Positions 9,013 to 18,445 of a stretch of 64,000 nt of DNA are shown here, piece after piece. Position numbers and translations under genes: made by a program. Position 1 is the first letter of the stretch. Every line of letters starts with the position of its first letter. The DNA lies in NCBI GenBank assembly GCA_001768325.1, contig MENQ01000025.1:79519-143518 (forward strand), read 5' to 3'. The DNA comes from Bacteroidetes bacterium GWC2_46_850. GTDB lineage: Bacteria; Bacteroidota; Bacteroidia; Bacteroidales; Dysgonomonadaceae. Below the pieces are notes generated by a model, which saw nothing but the letters and a program-made list of their open reading frames with translations, was not told the DNA's origin and searched no databases.

Positions 9013-9336
9013 TTAACAATAGTTCTTTACCTCTGAAATATTTTCAATGAATGAACCCAATAGATCTCTGGTATTCTCCCAATTTTCTCTGTTTATGCAG
9101 TATTTAACCATGGGGGGAGTAAACTCTCCCTGTATCAGCCCAGCTTCTTTCAGTTCGTTCAAATGTTGTGAAAGTGTACTTTTGGCCACCGGAATAATTT
9201 CAGACATATCACCGTGATAGCAACAACTTTGATTGGCTAAAAGCTGCAATATGGCTATCCTTACCGGATGCCCCAACGCTTTGGCAATACGTGAAAGCCT
9301 GATCTGTTCTTCTGTGAATTTTTTTTTTGACATCAT
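9013..9336 (-). CDS. arsR: ArsR/SmtB-family transcriptional repressor
   Basis: Predicted product is 107 residues with a winged helix-turn-helix: 'LGHPVRIAILQLLANQ', then recognition region 'VAKSTLSQHLNELKEAGLI'. Adjacent cysteines Cys38-Cys39 ('QSCCYHGD') and a C-terminal Cys107 could form a trivalent arsenic or metal site; this is inferred from position. ArsR proteins leave DNA when the ligand binds. It is the first gene of the minus-strand ars operon and has two palindromes just upstream that fit autoregulation. The sequence just after the start contains a run of ten A residues on the coding strand (Lys-Lys-Lys), read in frame here. Confidence 0.9.
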   Translation of the reverse strand: MMSKKKFTEEQIRLSRIAKALGHPVRIAILQLLANQSCCYHGDMSEIIPVAKSTLSQHLNELKEAGLIQGEFTPPMVKYCINRENWENTRDLLGSFIENISEVKNYC

Positions 9337-9369
9337 ATTTTTTTGGTGAAGGAATGCAGTATATTATAG

Positions 9370-9414
9370 TTCGCAAATACACGAACAATCTTTCAATTCG
9401 TAAAAATACGAATA
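9370..9414. promoter_or_regulatory. Two operator-like palindromes upstream of arsR
   Basis: GTTCGCAAATACACGAAC (9370-9387) and ATTCGTAAAAATACGAAT (9397-9414) are both 18-bp inverted repeats with TTCG/CGAA arms. The second is perfect over 7-bp arms. Centres are 27 bp apart. They lie 34-78 bases upstream of the arsR start, the expected place for an ArsR operator. Confidence 0.7.
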
Positions 9415-9480
9415 ATTCAATTAGGTTTATTTAACAAATATATTACATCTTATGCCAATTAGGAACAAATAAGAGGGGGG

Positions 9481-10194
9481 TTATTTCCCTTCGATGATCG
9501 CTCTGAATTGTTTTCGATATGTTTCGCCAATCGGAATCTGCTTTTTGCCAATGATAATCCTGTTTTTGTTTATGCTGGTAATTTTGTTGCGGTGAATGAT
9601 GTAAGAACGATGAACACGCATAAAGCGGTCGGCTGGCAACTCTTCTTCCAGAAGTTTCAGGCTCATCAGTGACAAAATAGGCTTTGGCTCATTTTCGGTA
9701 TAGATCTTCACATAATCTTTCAGGCCTTCAATATAGATGATCTCCTCATAAAGCACATGCAGAAGCCGGTATTCCGATTTCACGAAAATACCTATATTTT
9801 CATGTACTGTCTCGGAAACAGGTCTCGATGCGGTCATTTCAAACCACTCCAAAGCTTTCCGGGCAGCCGCAAGAAACTCATCGAACGAAAAAGGCTTCAG
9901 CAGATAATCGAGTGCACTTACCTTATACCCTTCCAGGGCATATTCACTGAAGGCAGTGGTAAAGATAACCCGTGTGCGGTGACTGATAGTACGTGCAAAC
10001 TCCATTCCGTTGATTTCGGGCATTTGTATATCCAGAAAAAGCAGATCAACCTTTTCTTCGGCTATCTGCTTCATGGCTGACAACGCATTGCTGTATTTGC
10101 CTGTGAGCCGGAGAAAAGAGGTTTTTTGCACATACGATTCGAGGAGTGACAGAGCCAGCGGCTCATCGTCTACGATCCAGCAATTCAGTATCAT
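9481..10194 (-). CDS. LytTR-family response regulator
   Basis: Predicted product is 237 residues. The receiver domain (about 1-120) has the acidic pocket 'VDDE' (Asp9, Asp10), phospho-acceptor Asp55 in 'LLFLDIQMPEINGMEF', and the conserved Lys in 'YLLKPFSFDEF'. The C-terminal LytTR DNA-binding domain (about 135-237) includes 'EIIYIEGLKDYVKIYT' and 'FMRVHRSYIIHRNKI'. Its start overlaps the end of the upstream kinase gene by 32 bases, so the two form a translationally coupled pair. Target genes are unknown; the barrel protein at the head of the same run is the obvious candidate. Confidence 0.92.
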   Translation of the reverse strand: MILNCWIVDDEPLALSLLESYVQKTSFLRLTGKYSNALSAMKQIAEEKVDLLFLDIQMPEINGMEFARTISHRTRVIFTTAFSEYALEGYKVSALDYLLKPFSFDEFLAAARKALEWFEMTASRPVSETVHENIGIFVKSEYRLLHVLYEEIIYIEGLKDYVKIYTENEPKPILSLMSLKLLEEELPADRFMRVHRSYIIHRNKITSINKNRIIIGKKQIPIGETYRKQFRAIIEGK

Positions 10195-11269
10195 CCTGTT
10201 GTTTTTTGGTGTCTATTACAAGCACAGTGGAATAGATATCACCTTCTATTGTTGTATGCCAGAGGTAACTGTCCGGATAAAGCAGTTCAAGCCTTCGCCT
10301 CACCAGATCCAGCCCTATTCCGCTACCGCTTTTATCCTGTTCCGTTTTCGGAAAATAACTGTTGTTCGATGTAAATTCTATTTTCCCCTCGGGATGTTCT
10401 TTCAGTGAAATATCGATAAAAGAGGGTTTATCACCACTTATACCGTGCTTAAACGCATTTTCGATCAAAGATATAAAAATGAGCGGTGATATCAATGTAT
10501 TTCCTGTTTTGGAATAGGAAAAATGAGTCGTAAGCTTTACATTATCAGCTAGACGGATGCGCATCAGCTCGATGTAGTTCCGCATAAACTCAGCTTCCTG
10601 GCGCAGTGGAACATAAGTCTGATTGTTGTCATACAACAGGTGTCTCAACATTTTGCTCAGGTCCATGACTGCCTGTTGCGCCTTTGGCGGATTAAATTCA
10701 ATCAGAGCATAAATATTGTTGAGGGTATTGAGCAGGAAATGGGGGTTGATCTGGTTCTTCAGATTCTGCAGTTCTGCCTCCGACTTGGCTTTTGCCAGCT
10801 CCTTGCGTTCATTGTCCACCTCAAACCACCGTACCGTCATCTTCAGGGCCACACTCAACCCCATAACCAGGAAGAGTGATGTGGAGTTGCGCACAATGAA
10901 AAGTAAAGGGAAAAAAGGATTGTGCTTCCCACGCCACCTCGGTCTCAGGTGGGGCATCAACTGTTCCAGCAACTCCCTTCCGTAATGCATCATAAAGGCT
11001 ACACCAAGAATCAATAGCACATTATAAATGATGAAACTTTTTGTTTTTCCCCGATAAAGGAACTTATCAATCAGGAAGAAATAGTTCAGGTAAAACACCA
11101 GCATGAAACCCAACATCTCGGGAATGGAGCGCAAAAAGGGACGCCAGGTAAACACACGTTCAGAATCCATGAAAAAGTAAGGGAGAATGAAAATCACTCC
11201 CCACAACAGGATATGGACAAATACATTGTTCCACCTGCTTTTCAGCTTTAATGTGACTAACTGACCCAT
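10163..11269 (-). CDS. LytS/YehU-type sensor histidine kinase
   Basis: Predicted product is 368 residues with four predicted membrane helices in the first 140 residues, a coiled segment, then the His_kinase (PF06580) motif 'NQINPHFLLNTLNNIYALIE' holding the phospho-accepting His. The ATPase part shows 'LIENAFKHG' (N box) and 'SGSGIGLDLVRRRLELLYP' (G box), so it looks catalytically intact. No periplasmic sensor domain is visible, so the membrane bundle probably senses an intramembrane or envelope signal (inference). It lies 56 bases downstream of the outer-membrane protein gene and overlaps its response regulator. Confidence 0.92.
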   Translation of the reverse strand: MGQLVTLKLKSRWNNVFVHILLWGVIFILPYFFMDSERVFTWRPFLRSIPEMLGFMLVFYLNYFFLIDKFLYRGKTKSFIIYNVLLILGVAFMMHYGRELLEQLMPHLRPRWRGKHNPFFPLLFIVRNSTSLFLVMGLSVALKMTVRWFEVDNERKELAKAKSEAELQNLKNQINPHFLLNTLNNIYALIEFNPPKAQQAVMDLSKMLRHLLYDNNQTYVPLRQEAEFMRNYIELMRIRLADNVKLTTHFSYSKTGNTLISPLIFISLIENAFKHGISGDKPSFIDISLKEHPEGKIEFTSNNSYFPKTEQDKSGSGIGLDLVRRRLELLYPDSYLWHTTIEGDIYSTVLVIDTKKQQDDTELLDRRR

Positions 11270-11324
11270 CCGGTTATTTTTTAATATTCAGTAAAAATAG
11301 ACATTTTTTATGAATAAAGAAACT

Positions 11325-14123
11325 TTACATTCTGCCGCGCCCTCCGCCATGAGGTGGTCCGCCGAAACCGCGTCGTTCCTGCATCATATCACTTTGGGTG
11401 GCTCCTCCTTTGAAGATATTGAACCGATACACAAAATGTACCATAAAGTAGCTGGTGAGCGTGTTGGTAGTCGTATCACGGATATAGTTGGATGTTACGC
11501 TTCTGTTGATGTTGCTGCGTTGTTGCAGAATATCATATATTTTGAAACGGAGTGTACCGTTTTTTTGCTTGAACAAGGTCTTTTGCAACGATGCATTCCA
11601 CAACCATTCATTCTGCTCAAAACCGTCGGCATAACCTGAATTGGTTGAGTAATTGATATCGCTCTCCACTGTCAGATCCCAGGGCAGATAAACCGAGGTG
11701 GTGGCATTTCCCCCGTAATTGAAATATTGCTGATCGGTCTGTCCCTGAAGGCTGTTGGTCACATTATTAAAGTTTACATTTCCCCTGATACCGAAATCGA
11801 ACAGATCGGAACGATAATTCAGACCAAGCACTTCAGCCAATGTAGCTCTTTTGTTGACATTCTGTTCGTTATTCGAAAATCCGTTTGTGTGATTGTAGCT
11901 GGCAAATGACATGGAGAAAACTGAAAACTTGATATTTTTTAAGGGCACGTTGAACATCATGCGTCCATTAGCATTCCAGTTGCCGGCCACATTACGGAAG
12001 GTAGTTTCCTTACGGCCTGTGTTGATGTCGGTAAAGGTGGATGAAACAATGTCGTTGGTCAGATATCCGGCGTTGGCAAATGCATTGAAGGAACTTGCCT
12101 TTTCGGGATTGGATTTCTGATAGCGGATATCCAGACGATGCTGAAACGAAGGCTTCAGGTCGGGATTACCATAACTGATGTTTAACGGGTCCGACACGTC
12201 CACAACCGGAGAAAGTTGCGACACCGATGGCTGATCGGTATTGCCGTAATACCTGAGCCTGAGGTTGTGCGTGCGGCTCCAGCGATAATTGAGCTGCGCC
12301 ATGGGAGCATAGTTGATCACATCCTGCTTCCCGTCGTAGATCATATCTGATCCGATAAATGTTTTGCTGTGCGAGGACGAAGGTTGCATGGAGAAACCAA
12401 ACATATAGTCAAATTTTTCCCGTACCGATCTGAAATTCAATTCCAATTCCTGATTCACAAAATTATTTTCCAGACGCTTGCTGTAGAGTGAATCAAGCAC
12501 CGTATAATCTCCTGACCCATCTTTAGAACGGGTGTCCTTGTCCGACTCAGAGAGATTTTGCCTGTACTGGTATGCCAGTTGCAGAAAATTGTTCTCTCCT
12601 ATCGGCTCCACGTAAGAGACATATCCCCGCCATGACTGGTTGTTATTGGCATTTGTAAAACGCTGGTCTATGATATCGTTTGGCCGTGTTCCGTTATAAA
12701 AAGTGCCGGATTCACTTGTTCCGCTATTTTCGGAATCACCTTTTTCTGCACGCAGCTGAACACTCAGCACACGCCCTTTTTTACCCAATTCGCGGCTGGC
12801 ATCAAGACTGAGTTCAATATCTCTGCCGTTACCCTCTGAAAAGTAATCCGATTCTCCATGATTGATCGTATCGCCGGTTTGTTCGCTTATGGTGAGAAAA
12901 TTACCCGTCTCATTGCGATTGTTGTTGTAAAACGATATCTCCGGACGGAATATGATCTTCGTCAGTGAATCCGGATCCCACTCAAGCCGCAGATCCAGAT
13001 TAAAATTCTGACTTTTATTGTTTACCGTATTGTCCTCTTTTTCTAACGTATTGCCTTTACTCAGCAGGTTCTGTGTAAAAACATCAGACAAGATATGATT
13101 GTCTGTAAACCCATAACGGGTATTTCCACCAATTTTAAATTTAGGTGAAAACTGCTTACTGAAATTACCGCCAACATTGGCCGACGTTGCAATTCCATCC
13201 CGTCCTCCAAACATACGCCCACGACCACCACGACCGCCCATGCTCCCGAACATGGAGGAAGCAAGATCAGAAAAACCGGCATTGTTTGTGTTGTTGATCC
13301 CTCCGAGGAATGTATACTGATCCTTATTTTTCATGTAATTCACCATGGCATTCCCCTCGTAACGTTCCTGGCTGCCATATCCGGCAAAAGCATTGCCGAA
13401 AAGACCCTCTTTCATGCCGGGACGTACCATCAGGTTGATCACATTCTCTTCTTCTCCGTCGTCGAACCCGGTCATCTGTGCCATCTCGGTTCTTCTCTCG
13501 AGTACCTGCAGCTTTTCTACCATCTTTGCCGGCAGGTTTTTTGATGCCACCTTCGGGTCGTTGCTAAAAAACTCCTCCCCATCTACCAATATCTTCTTGA
13601 TTTCTTTCCCATTGACCGTAATCTTTCCTTCACCGTCTATTTCCACGCCGGGCATTTTCTTCAACAGATCTTCCACCACTGCACTCTCTGTCACTTTGTA
13701 GGAATCGGCATTGTACTCCAGTGTATCACCTTTCACAACTATCTCCGGCGCCTTGGCTGTGACCACGGTCTCCGACAGTAAAATATTGTCGTTACTCAGT
13801 ATGATGTCACCCAACTGCACATTCGGACGGGAAGAGGTGACCTGCACATCACGGTAAATATCGTTGTATCCAATAAAAGATATATGCAGGATATAAGATC
13901 CGTTTCTTACCGGAATTGTAAAGAGACCCTCGGCATTGGAAGCTTTGCCCGTCACGAACGCACTGTCTGCACGTTGTAAGACCCTGATATTTGCCAAGGG
14001 TACCGGCTCCTCTGAATCTTTATCCATCACCTTCCCCGATATGGAACTGCCTGATTGAGCCTGTGCCAGCATGGCGAAAGTTGCCGCAAAGATCGTTACC
14101 ACCAAAGAATATATTTTTTTCAT
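11325..14123 (-). CDS. TonB-receptor-like outer membrane beta-barrel protein (carboxypeptidase-regulatory domain, plug, PF14905-type barrel)
   Basis: I chose the ATG at 14123 rather than the listed 14162, because 'MKKIYSLVVTIFAATFAMLA' is then a proper signal peptide; the product is 932 residues. After it comes an Ig-like carboxypeptidase-regulatory domain ('ISGKVMDKDSEEPVPLANI'), a plug region ('VVEDLLKKMPGVEIDGEG', 'ILVDGEEFFSNDPK') and a long barrel ending with aromatic-rich strands. A Gly/Arg-rich insert ('GSMGGRGGRGRMFGGRDG') sits near residue 295 and a Gly/Arg/His-rich tail closes the protein. Not part of a SusC/SusD pair. It is followed by the kinase and regulator genes, so it may be regulated with, or monitored by, them. 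Confidence 0.87.
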   Translation of the reverse strand: MKKIYSLVVTIFAATFAMLAQAQSGSSISGKVMDKDSEEPVPLANIRVLQRADSAFVTGKASNAEGLFTIPVRNGSYILHISFIGYNDIYRDVQVTSSRPNVQLGDIILSNDNILLSETVVTAKAPEIVVKGDTLEYNADSYKVTESAVVEDLLKKMPGVEIDGEGKITVNGKEIKKILVDGEEFFSNDPKVASKNLPAKMVEKLQVLERRTEMAQMTGFDDGEEENVINLMVRPGMKEGLFGNAFAGYGSQERYEGNAMVNYMKNKDQYTFLGGINNTNNAGFSDLASSMFGSMGGRGGRGRMFGGRDGIATSANVGGNFSKQFSPKFKIGGNTRYGFTDNHILSDVFTQNLLSKGNTLEKEDNTVNNKSQNFNLDLRLEWDPDSLTKIIFRPEISFYNNNRNETGNFLTISEQTGDTINHGESDYFSEGNGRDIELSLDASRELGKKGRVLSVQLRAEKGDSENSGTSESGTFYNGTRPNDIIDQRFTNANNNQSWRGYVSYVEPIGENNFLQLAYQYRQNLSESDKDTRSKDGSGDYTVLDSLYSKRLENNFVNQELELNFRSVREKFDYMFGFSMQPSSSHSKTFIGSDMIYDGKQDVINYAPMAQLNYRWSRTHNLRLRYYGNTDQPSVSQLSPVVDVSDPLNISYGNPDLKPSFQHRLDIRYQKSNPEKASSFNAFANAGYLTNDIVSSTFTDINTGRKETTFRNVAGNWNANGRMMFNVPLKNIKFSVFSMSFASYNHTNGFSNNEQNVNKRATLAEVLGLNYRSDLFDFGIRGNVNFNNVTNSLQGQTDQQYFNYGGNATTSVYLPWDLTVESDINYSTNSGYADGFEQNEWLWNASLQKTLFKQKNGTLRFKIYDILQQRSNINRSVTSNYIRDTTTNTLTSYFMVHFVYRFNIFKGGATQSDMMQERRGFGGPPHGGGRGRM

Positions 14124-14357
14124 AATGCTGTTATTATCCCACAAAAATAAGTCCATCGCCAAGCTTCGGCAAAATAAATAGACAAACTACGGGATTTCAT
14201 CGACCAATGAAGGCTTTCGGACAATCAAGCCGAGGACAGACGAGAATAAAAAGTTGCATTTTGCTTTTTTGTTGGCAAATTATATTTAATTTTGCACGCA
14301 TTTCAATTGTCTAATAAGAGTTCTGACATTCATTCTGAAAAATAAATCCATTATCTT

Positions 14358-15542
14358 ATGTTAAAATCGTTGAAAAGTGAAGATTGGGTAGCCACACTGA
14401 TTGGCGCCGTCATTCTTCTACTGGTGATTCTGATGCCGGTAATCATGAAGGACTATGTTTATATGTCTGTAGTAGTAGCTGTTCTGGCTTACCTCGGTTA
14501 TCTCTTCATGGGAAACAAAGACAATGGAAGATTTCTGCTTTCCTTTGCAGCAGTATATCTTTTGGCATGGCTGGCCACCTACATTGCCGGTCTTGCACCT
14601 GTCAAAACCATCGGATTGGAATCGGTATTTTTCGCCGTTATCATCGGATTACTGATACGCAATACCGTGGGATTACCCAAATGGCTGGCTCCCGCCGTGA
14701 AAAGTGAATATTACATCAAAGCAGGACTGGTGATCCTGGGAAGTTCCATTCTCTTCAATGAGATCATGAGAGCAGGTGCCCTGGGAATGGTACAGGCGGT
14801 CATTGTGGTTTTATCGGTATGGTATTTCAGTTTCTGGATCTCTAACAGGGCCTTTGGAATAGACAAGGAGATGTCTATCCTGCTCTCCAGTGCTGTCTCT
14901 ATTTGTGGGGTCTCTGCTGCGATTGCAACCAGTGGCGCCATCAAGGGGGATCCCAAAAAGCTTTCGTTTGTTATTTCCCTGGTGTTGATCGTGGCCATCC
15001 CCATGATGTACCTGCTGCCTTATCTGGCAATATGGATGGGCCTGAGTGAAGAAGTGGCCGGTGCATGGCTGGGAGGCACCATTGACACCACGGCCGCAGT
15101 GGTTGCTTCCGGTAAGTTCATCGGTGAGACGGCAGAACAATACAGTGTTATCATCAAATCCGCCCAGAATGTACTGCTGGGAGTGGCTGCCTTCGTGATT
15201 TCCATCTACTGGTCGTACAAGGGAACCAACAACGATATCCGCCCCTCCGGGAGTGTTTTGTGGGATCGCTTCCCGAAATTCGTAATTGGCTTTCTGGTTG
15301 CTTCGCTGGTTTTCAGTTTTGCCTTCGATGCTGAAACAGGAAAAGCACTGTCCGGTGTAGCCAACAAAGGTGCACGTGGTTTGCTGTTTTCATTGGCATT
15401 CGTTTGCATCGGACTGGAAACCGATTTTCGTTACATATTCAAAAAGGAGAATGCCAAATATATCTGGTCGTTCCTTACCGCACAGACTTTCAACATCCTG
15501 CTCACTTTGCTTATTGCCTGGTTGCTGTTCAGGACATTGTAA
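14358..15542 (+). CDS. YeiH/UPF0324-family putative inner membrane exporter
   Basis: Predicted product is 394 residues with about eleven hydrophobic segments. 'FFAVIIGLLIRNTVGLPKWL', 'SAVSICGVSAAIATSGAI' and 'GGTIDTTAAVVASG' are typical of the conserved hypothetical 698 (PF03601) family, annotated as putative sulfate exporters; the substrate is poorly established. A possible -7 element TAATTTTG lies at 14287-14294, 64 bases before the ATG, without a well-spaced -33 box. The MFS gene follows after 24 bases, so the two are probably cotranscribed. Confidence 0.85.
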   Translation: MLKSLKSEDWVATLIGAVILLLVILMPVIMKDYVYMSVVVAVLAYLGYLFMGNKDNGRFLLSFAAVYLLAWLATYIAGLAPVKTIGLESVFFAVIIGLLIRNTVGLPKWLAPAVKSEYYIKAGLVILGSSILFNEIMRAGALGMVQAVIVVLSVWYFSFWISNRAFGIDKEMSILLSSAVSICGVSAAIATSGAIKGDPKKLSFVISLVLIVAIPMMYLLPYLAIWMGLSEEVAGAWLGGTIDTTAAVVASGKFIGETAEQYSVIIKSAQNVLLGVAAFVISIYWSYKGTNNDIRPSGSVLWDRFPKFVIGFLVASLVFSFAFDAETGKALSGVANKGARGLLFSLAFVCIGLETDFRYIFKKENAKYIWSFLTAQTFNILLTLLIAWLLFRTL

Positions 15543-15566
15543 GTCGCAGTAACAAGACACTGCCCG

Positions 15567-16877
15567 ATGAAACAGTTTATTCGTGTTCTCACCAATATCG
15601 CAGTTGCCAATACAAGCACCTACCTACTCTGGAGCGCCTTTTCGTTCTGGATCTATCTCGAAACCCATTCGGTGCTGGTCCTTTCGGTACTTAGTGGTAC
15701 TTACATGCTGCTGGTCACACTCTCCAGCATGTTTTTCGGTACCATCGTAGACAAACACAAAAAGAAAAAGGTGATGATTGGTGCCTCCGTGGTGACCATG
15801 ATTCTCTTGTTGCTGGCAAGCACAGTCTTTCTTTTATCTGATACGGCTCATCTTGCCGATATGGCATCGCCAGCCTTTTGGCTTTTCTCCTTTCCTGTAT
15901 TGCTGAGTGCACTCACAGGCAACCTGCGGGGCATAGCACTTTCTACCACGGTGAGCATTCTTGTACCAAAACAGGACTATGGTCGTGCCAATGGACTGGT
16001 GGGAACCATACAGGGATTCGGGATGATTGCCAACACGGTATTCAGCGGATTGATCATCGGTTATCTGGGAATGGATTGGGCCATTTATATCACGTTGCTG
16101 CTGTCTGCCGGCACGTTGATTCACCTCTTTTTTCTCTCCATTCCAGAAGAGCATATCCTGCATGACCCACATCTGCAAAACAGTCAGATCGATTTCCAGG
16201 GAGCTTTCCGGGCGATACACATGGTACCGGGACTGATGGCCCTTATTTTCTTCACTACATTCAACAACTTTATCGGAGGCGCTTTTGCAGTATTGCTCGA
16301 TCCGTACGGACTGACACTTTTTTCGGTAGAACTGTGGGGTATCATCCTGGGCTTTACGGGCACGGGATTTATTTTGGGAGGACTGCTTATCGGTAAACTG
16401 GGGTTGGGAAAGAAGCCACTTCGATCCTTACTCCTGGGTTACGTTTTTATTAACCTCATCTGCATCGTCTTCACCCTGCGGGAAGGATCGGTTCTGTTTG
16501 TGGGGGGTATGTTTCTCTATATGCTCATAGCGCCGATTATTGAGGCAGGTGAGCAAACCATCATCCAGACTGTGGTACCCAAACCCAAACAGGGTCGCGT
16601 CTTTGGATTTGCACAGACCGTGGAGGCCGGCGTCACACCTGTTTCAATCTTCATTATCGGTCCCCTGGCACAATCTGTGATCATTCCATACATGGATAGC
16701 GAAGCGGGAAAACAAACTTTCGGATGGCTCCTGGGTGAAGGCAATACCCGCGGCATTGCACTCACCTTCGTGATAGCGGGCCTCTTCATGCTGCTGTTAT
16801 CTCTCCTCGCCTTCCGCACAAAAGCCTATCATATCCTGACGGCATCGTATAGGAGAAATATGGATAAAGAGGAATAA
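15567..16877 (+). CDS. MFS transporter
   Basis: Predicted product is 436 residues with about twelve membrane helices and a central cytoplasmic loop near residues 195-220. The loop between helices 2 and 3 reads 'GTIVDKHKKKKVMIG', the usual MFS motif A region. 'FGMIANTVFSGLIIGYLG' and the general layout resemble the MdtH/enterobactin-exporter type multidrug or metabolite exporters, but I cannot name a substrate. It is the second gene of a two-gene plus-strand unit with the YeiH-type permease. Confidence 0.85.
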   Translation: MKQFIRVLTNIAVANTSTYLLWSAFSFWIYLETHSVLVLSVLSGTYMLLVTLSSMFFGTIVDKHKKKKVMIGASVVTMILLLLASTVFLLSDTAHLADMASPAFWLFSFPVLLSALTGNLRGIALSTTVSILVPKQDYGRANGLVGTIQGFGMIANTVFSGLIIGYLGMDWAIYITLLLSAGTLIHLFFLSIPEEHILHDPHLQNSQIDFQGAFRAIHMVPGLMALIFFTTFNNFIGGAFAVLLDPYGLTLFSVELWGIILGFTGTGFILGGLLIGKLGLGKKPLRSLLLGYVFINLICIVFTLREGSVLFVGGMFLYMLIAPIIEAGEQTIIQTVVPKPKQGRVFGFAQTVEAGVTPVSIFIIGPLAQSVIIPYMDSEAGKQTFGWLLGEGNTRGIALTFVIAGLFMLLLSLLAFRTKAYHILTASYRRNMDKEE

Positions 16878-16917
16878 TCCTCGAAATACCAGGGCACGAT
16901 GTCGCCAAAAAATATGT

Positions 16918-17406
16918 TTAAAGTTCTTTGGCCAGTTTCAGCCATCTGAAGTTGGCACGCTCCATCGAAATATCGACCCACGCATCCACATGAAACTCAA
17001 AACAGGCAGCGGAGGAAGTGGGTAGATTGTCGAGCCTTACTCCCAGGTCATTGATCAGATCGGTTATTCCCGGGTTATGTCCCACATAGAGACAGCTCTC
17101 CACCTTGTCGGGTAACTTGGAGAGGACATTCAATATCCATCTGGAAGGAGCAAAATAAAGGTTTTGATCTGTTTGAATCTTATCCTCCGGATAACCTATT
17201 TCCTGCGCAGCGAGAATGGCCGTTTCGTGGGCCCTTCTTGCAGATGAAGAAAGGATCAGGTCGGGAAGACCCGCTCTCTTCAGGATGTAACCTCCCATGG
17301 CTGTGGCATTTTTTCGACCACGTTCGGTCAACACACGATCATAATCGTCTTTCGCCATCGTGTCCTGCTCAGCTTTACCGTGACGGAGTATTATCAATTG
17401 CTTCAT
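16918..17406 (-). CDS. SixA-type phosphohistidine phosphatase (histidine phosphatase superfamily)
   Basis: Predicted product is 162 residues, matching SixA-type proteins. The catalytic motif 'ILRHGKAEQ' (RHG, His9) opens the protein, '[11 protein letters not shown]' supplies the second conserved Arg, and '[11 protein letters not shown]' provides the second catalytic His. In E. coli SixA dephosphorylates phosphohistidine in phosphotransfer proteins; the target here is unknown. The start overlaps the tdh stop by four bases (ATGA), so it is translationally coupled to the threonine-catabolism genes upstream. Confidence 0.88.
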   Translation of the reverse strand: MKQLIILRHGKAEQDTMAKDDYDRVLTERGRKNATAMGGYILKRAGLPDLILSSSARRAHETAILAAQEIGYPEDKIQTDQNLYFAPSRWILNVLSKLPDKVESCLYVGHNPGITDLINDLGVRLDNLPTSSAACFEFHVDAWVDISMERANFRWLKLAKEL

Positions 17407-18431
17407 ATGTCCCAGCTTAAAATTACTTTACCACATTGACCGCTCTCCATCACATCGAACCCCTGTTGGAAATCATCAATCCCTAGCCTGTGTGTGATGA
17501 CAGGCGTCAGATCGAGACCGGATATCAGCATCTGCTCCATCTGATACCAGGTTTCCCACATCTCACGCCCATAAATTCCTTTCAGAGTGAGTGCCTTGAA
17601 GATGATTTCGTTCCAGTCGACTGTCGTATGGTTGGGCAGAATGCCCAGTAATGATATTTTGGAACCATTGTACATGTTGTCGAGCATCTCCCGGAAGCCT
17701 GCCGGTGAACCGGACATCTCGAGTCCCACATCAAAGCCGCGCATGCCCAGTTTTTCCACTGCCTGCGCAATGGTCTCCCCTTTGGCGGGGTTCACGGTGA
17801 GCGTTGCACCCATTTTCCTGGCAATATCCAGCCGGTATTCACTTAAATCACTGACCACGATGTAACGGGCACCTGCAAAACGACAGATAGCGGTCGCCAT
17901 ACTGCCAATCAGACCGGCACCGGTGATCAGCACATCTTCGGCAATCAGCGGGAACGACAGGGCTGTATGTGTGGCATTGCCGAAGGGATCCATGATAGAA
18001 GCAATCTCATCGGGTATGCGGGAATCGAGTTTAACCACATTCGATGCCGGCAGGGAGAGATATTCGGCAAAAGCACCGTCGCGGTTTACTCCCACACCGA
18101 TGGTGTTCTCACATACATGCAGTTTGCCACGGCGACAGTTGCGACAGTGTCCGCAGGCAATATGGCCTTCACCCGTCACCCTGTCACCTATCTTCAGGTT
18201 CTCTACACCACTGCCCATATCCACAATCTCACCCACATACTCGTGTCCGATGGTCATGGGAGTCCTGATGGTCTTCTGCGACCAGTCGTCCCATTTGTAA
18301 ATATGCAGATCAGTTCCACAGATAGCGGTTTTTTTTATTTTAATCAGTACATCATTTACGCCGATGGAAGGAATGGGAACCTCTTCCATCCAGATGCCTT
18401 TCTCGGGCCGATGTTTTACCAATGCTTTCAT
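17403..18431 (-). CDS. tdh: L-threonine 3-dehydrogenase
   Basis: Predicted product is 342 residues, the E. coli Tdh length. It is a zinc medium-chain dehydrogenase: catalytic zinc ligands in '[12 protein letters not shown]' and 'GHEYVGEI', structural zinc cysteines in '[15 protein letters not shown]', and a Rossmann NAD site near '[13 protein letters not shown]'. It oxidises L-threonine to 2-amino-3-ketobutyrate using NAD. The neighbouring upstream gene, kbl, encodes the next enzyme, which splits that product to glycine and acetyl-CoA, so the pair makes a complete threonine-to-glycine route. The two genes are separated by a 150-base stretch of repeats. Confidence 0.94.
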   Translation of the reverse strand: MKALVKHRPEKGIWMEEVPIPSIGVNDVLIKIKKTAICGTDLHIYKWDDWSQKTIRTPMTIGHEYVGEIVDMGSGVENLKIGDRVTGEGHIACGHCRNCRRGKLHVCENTIGVGVNRDGAFAEYLSLPASNVVKLDSRIPDEIASIMDPFGNATHTALSFPLIAEDVLITGAGLIGSMATAICRFAGARYIVVSDLSEYRLDIARKMGATLTVNPAKGETIAQAVEKLGMRGFDVGLEMSGSPAGFREMLDNMYNGSKISLLGILPNHTTVDWNEIIFKALTLKGIYGREMWETWYQMEQMLISGLDLTPVITHRLGIDDFQQGFDVMESGQCGKVILSWDI

Positions 18432-18445
18432 ATTTTAAGCTTTCA

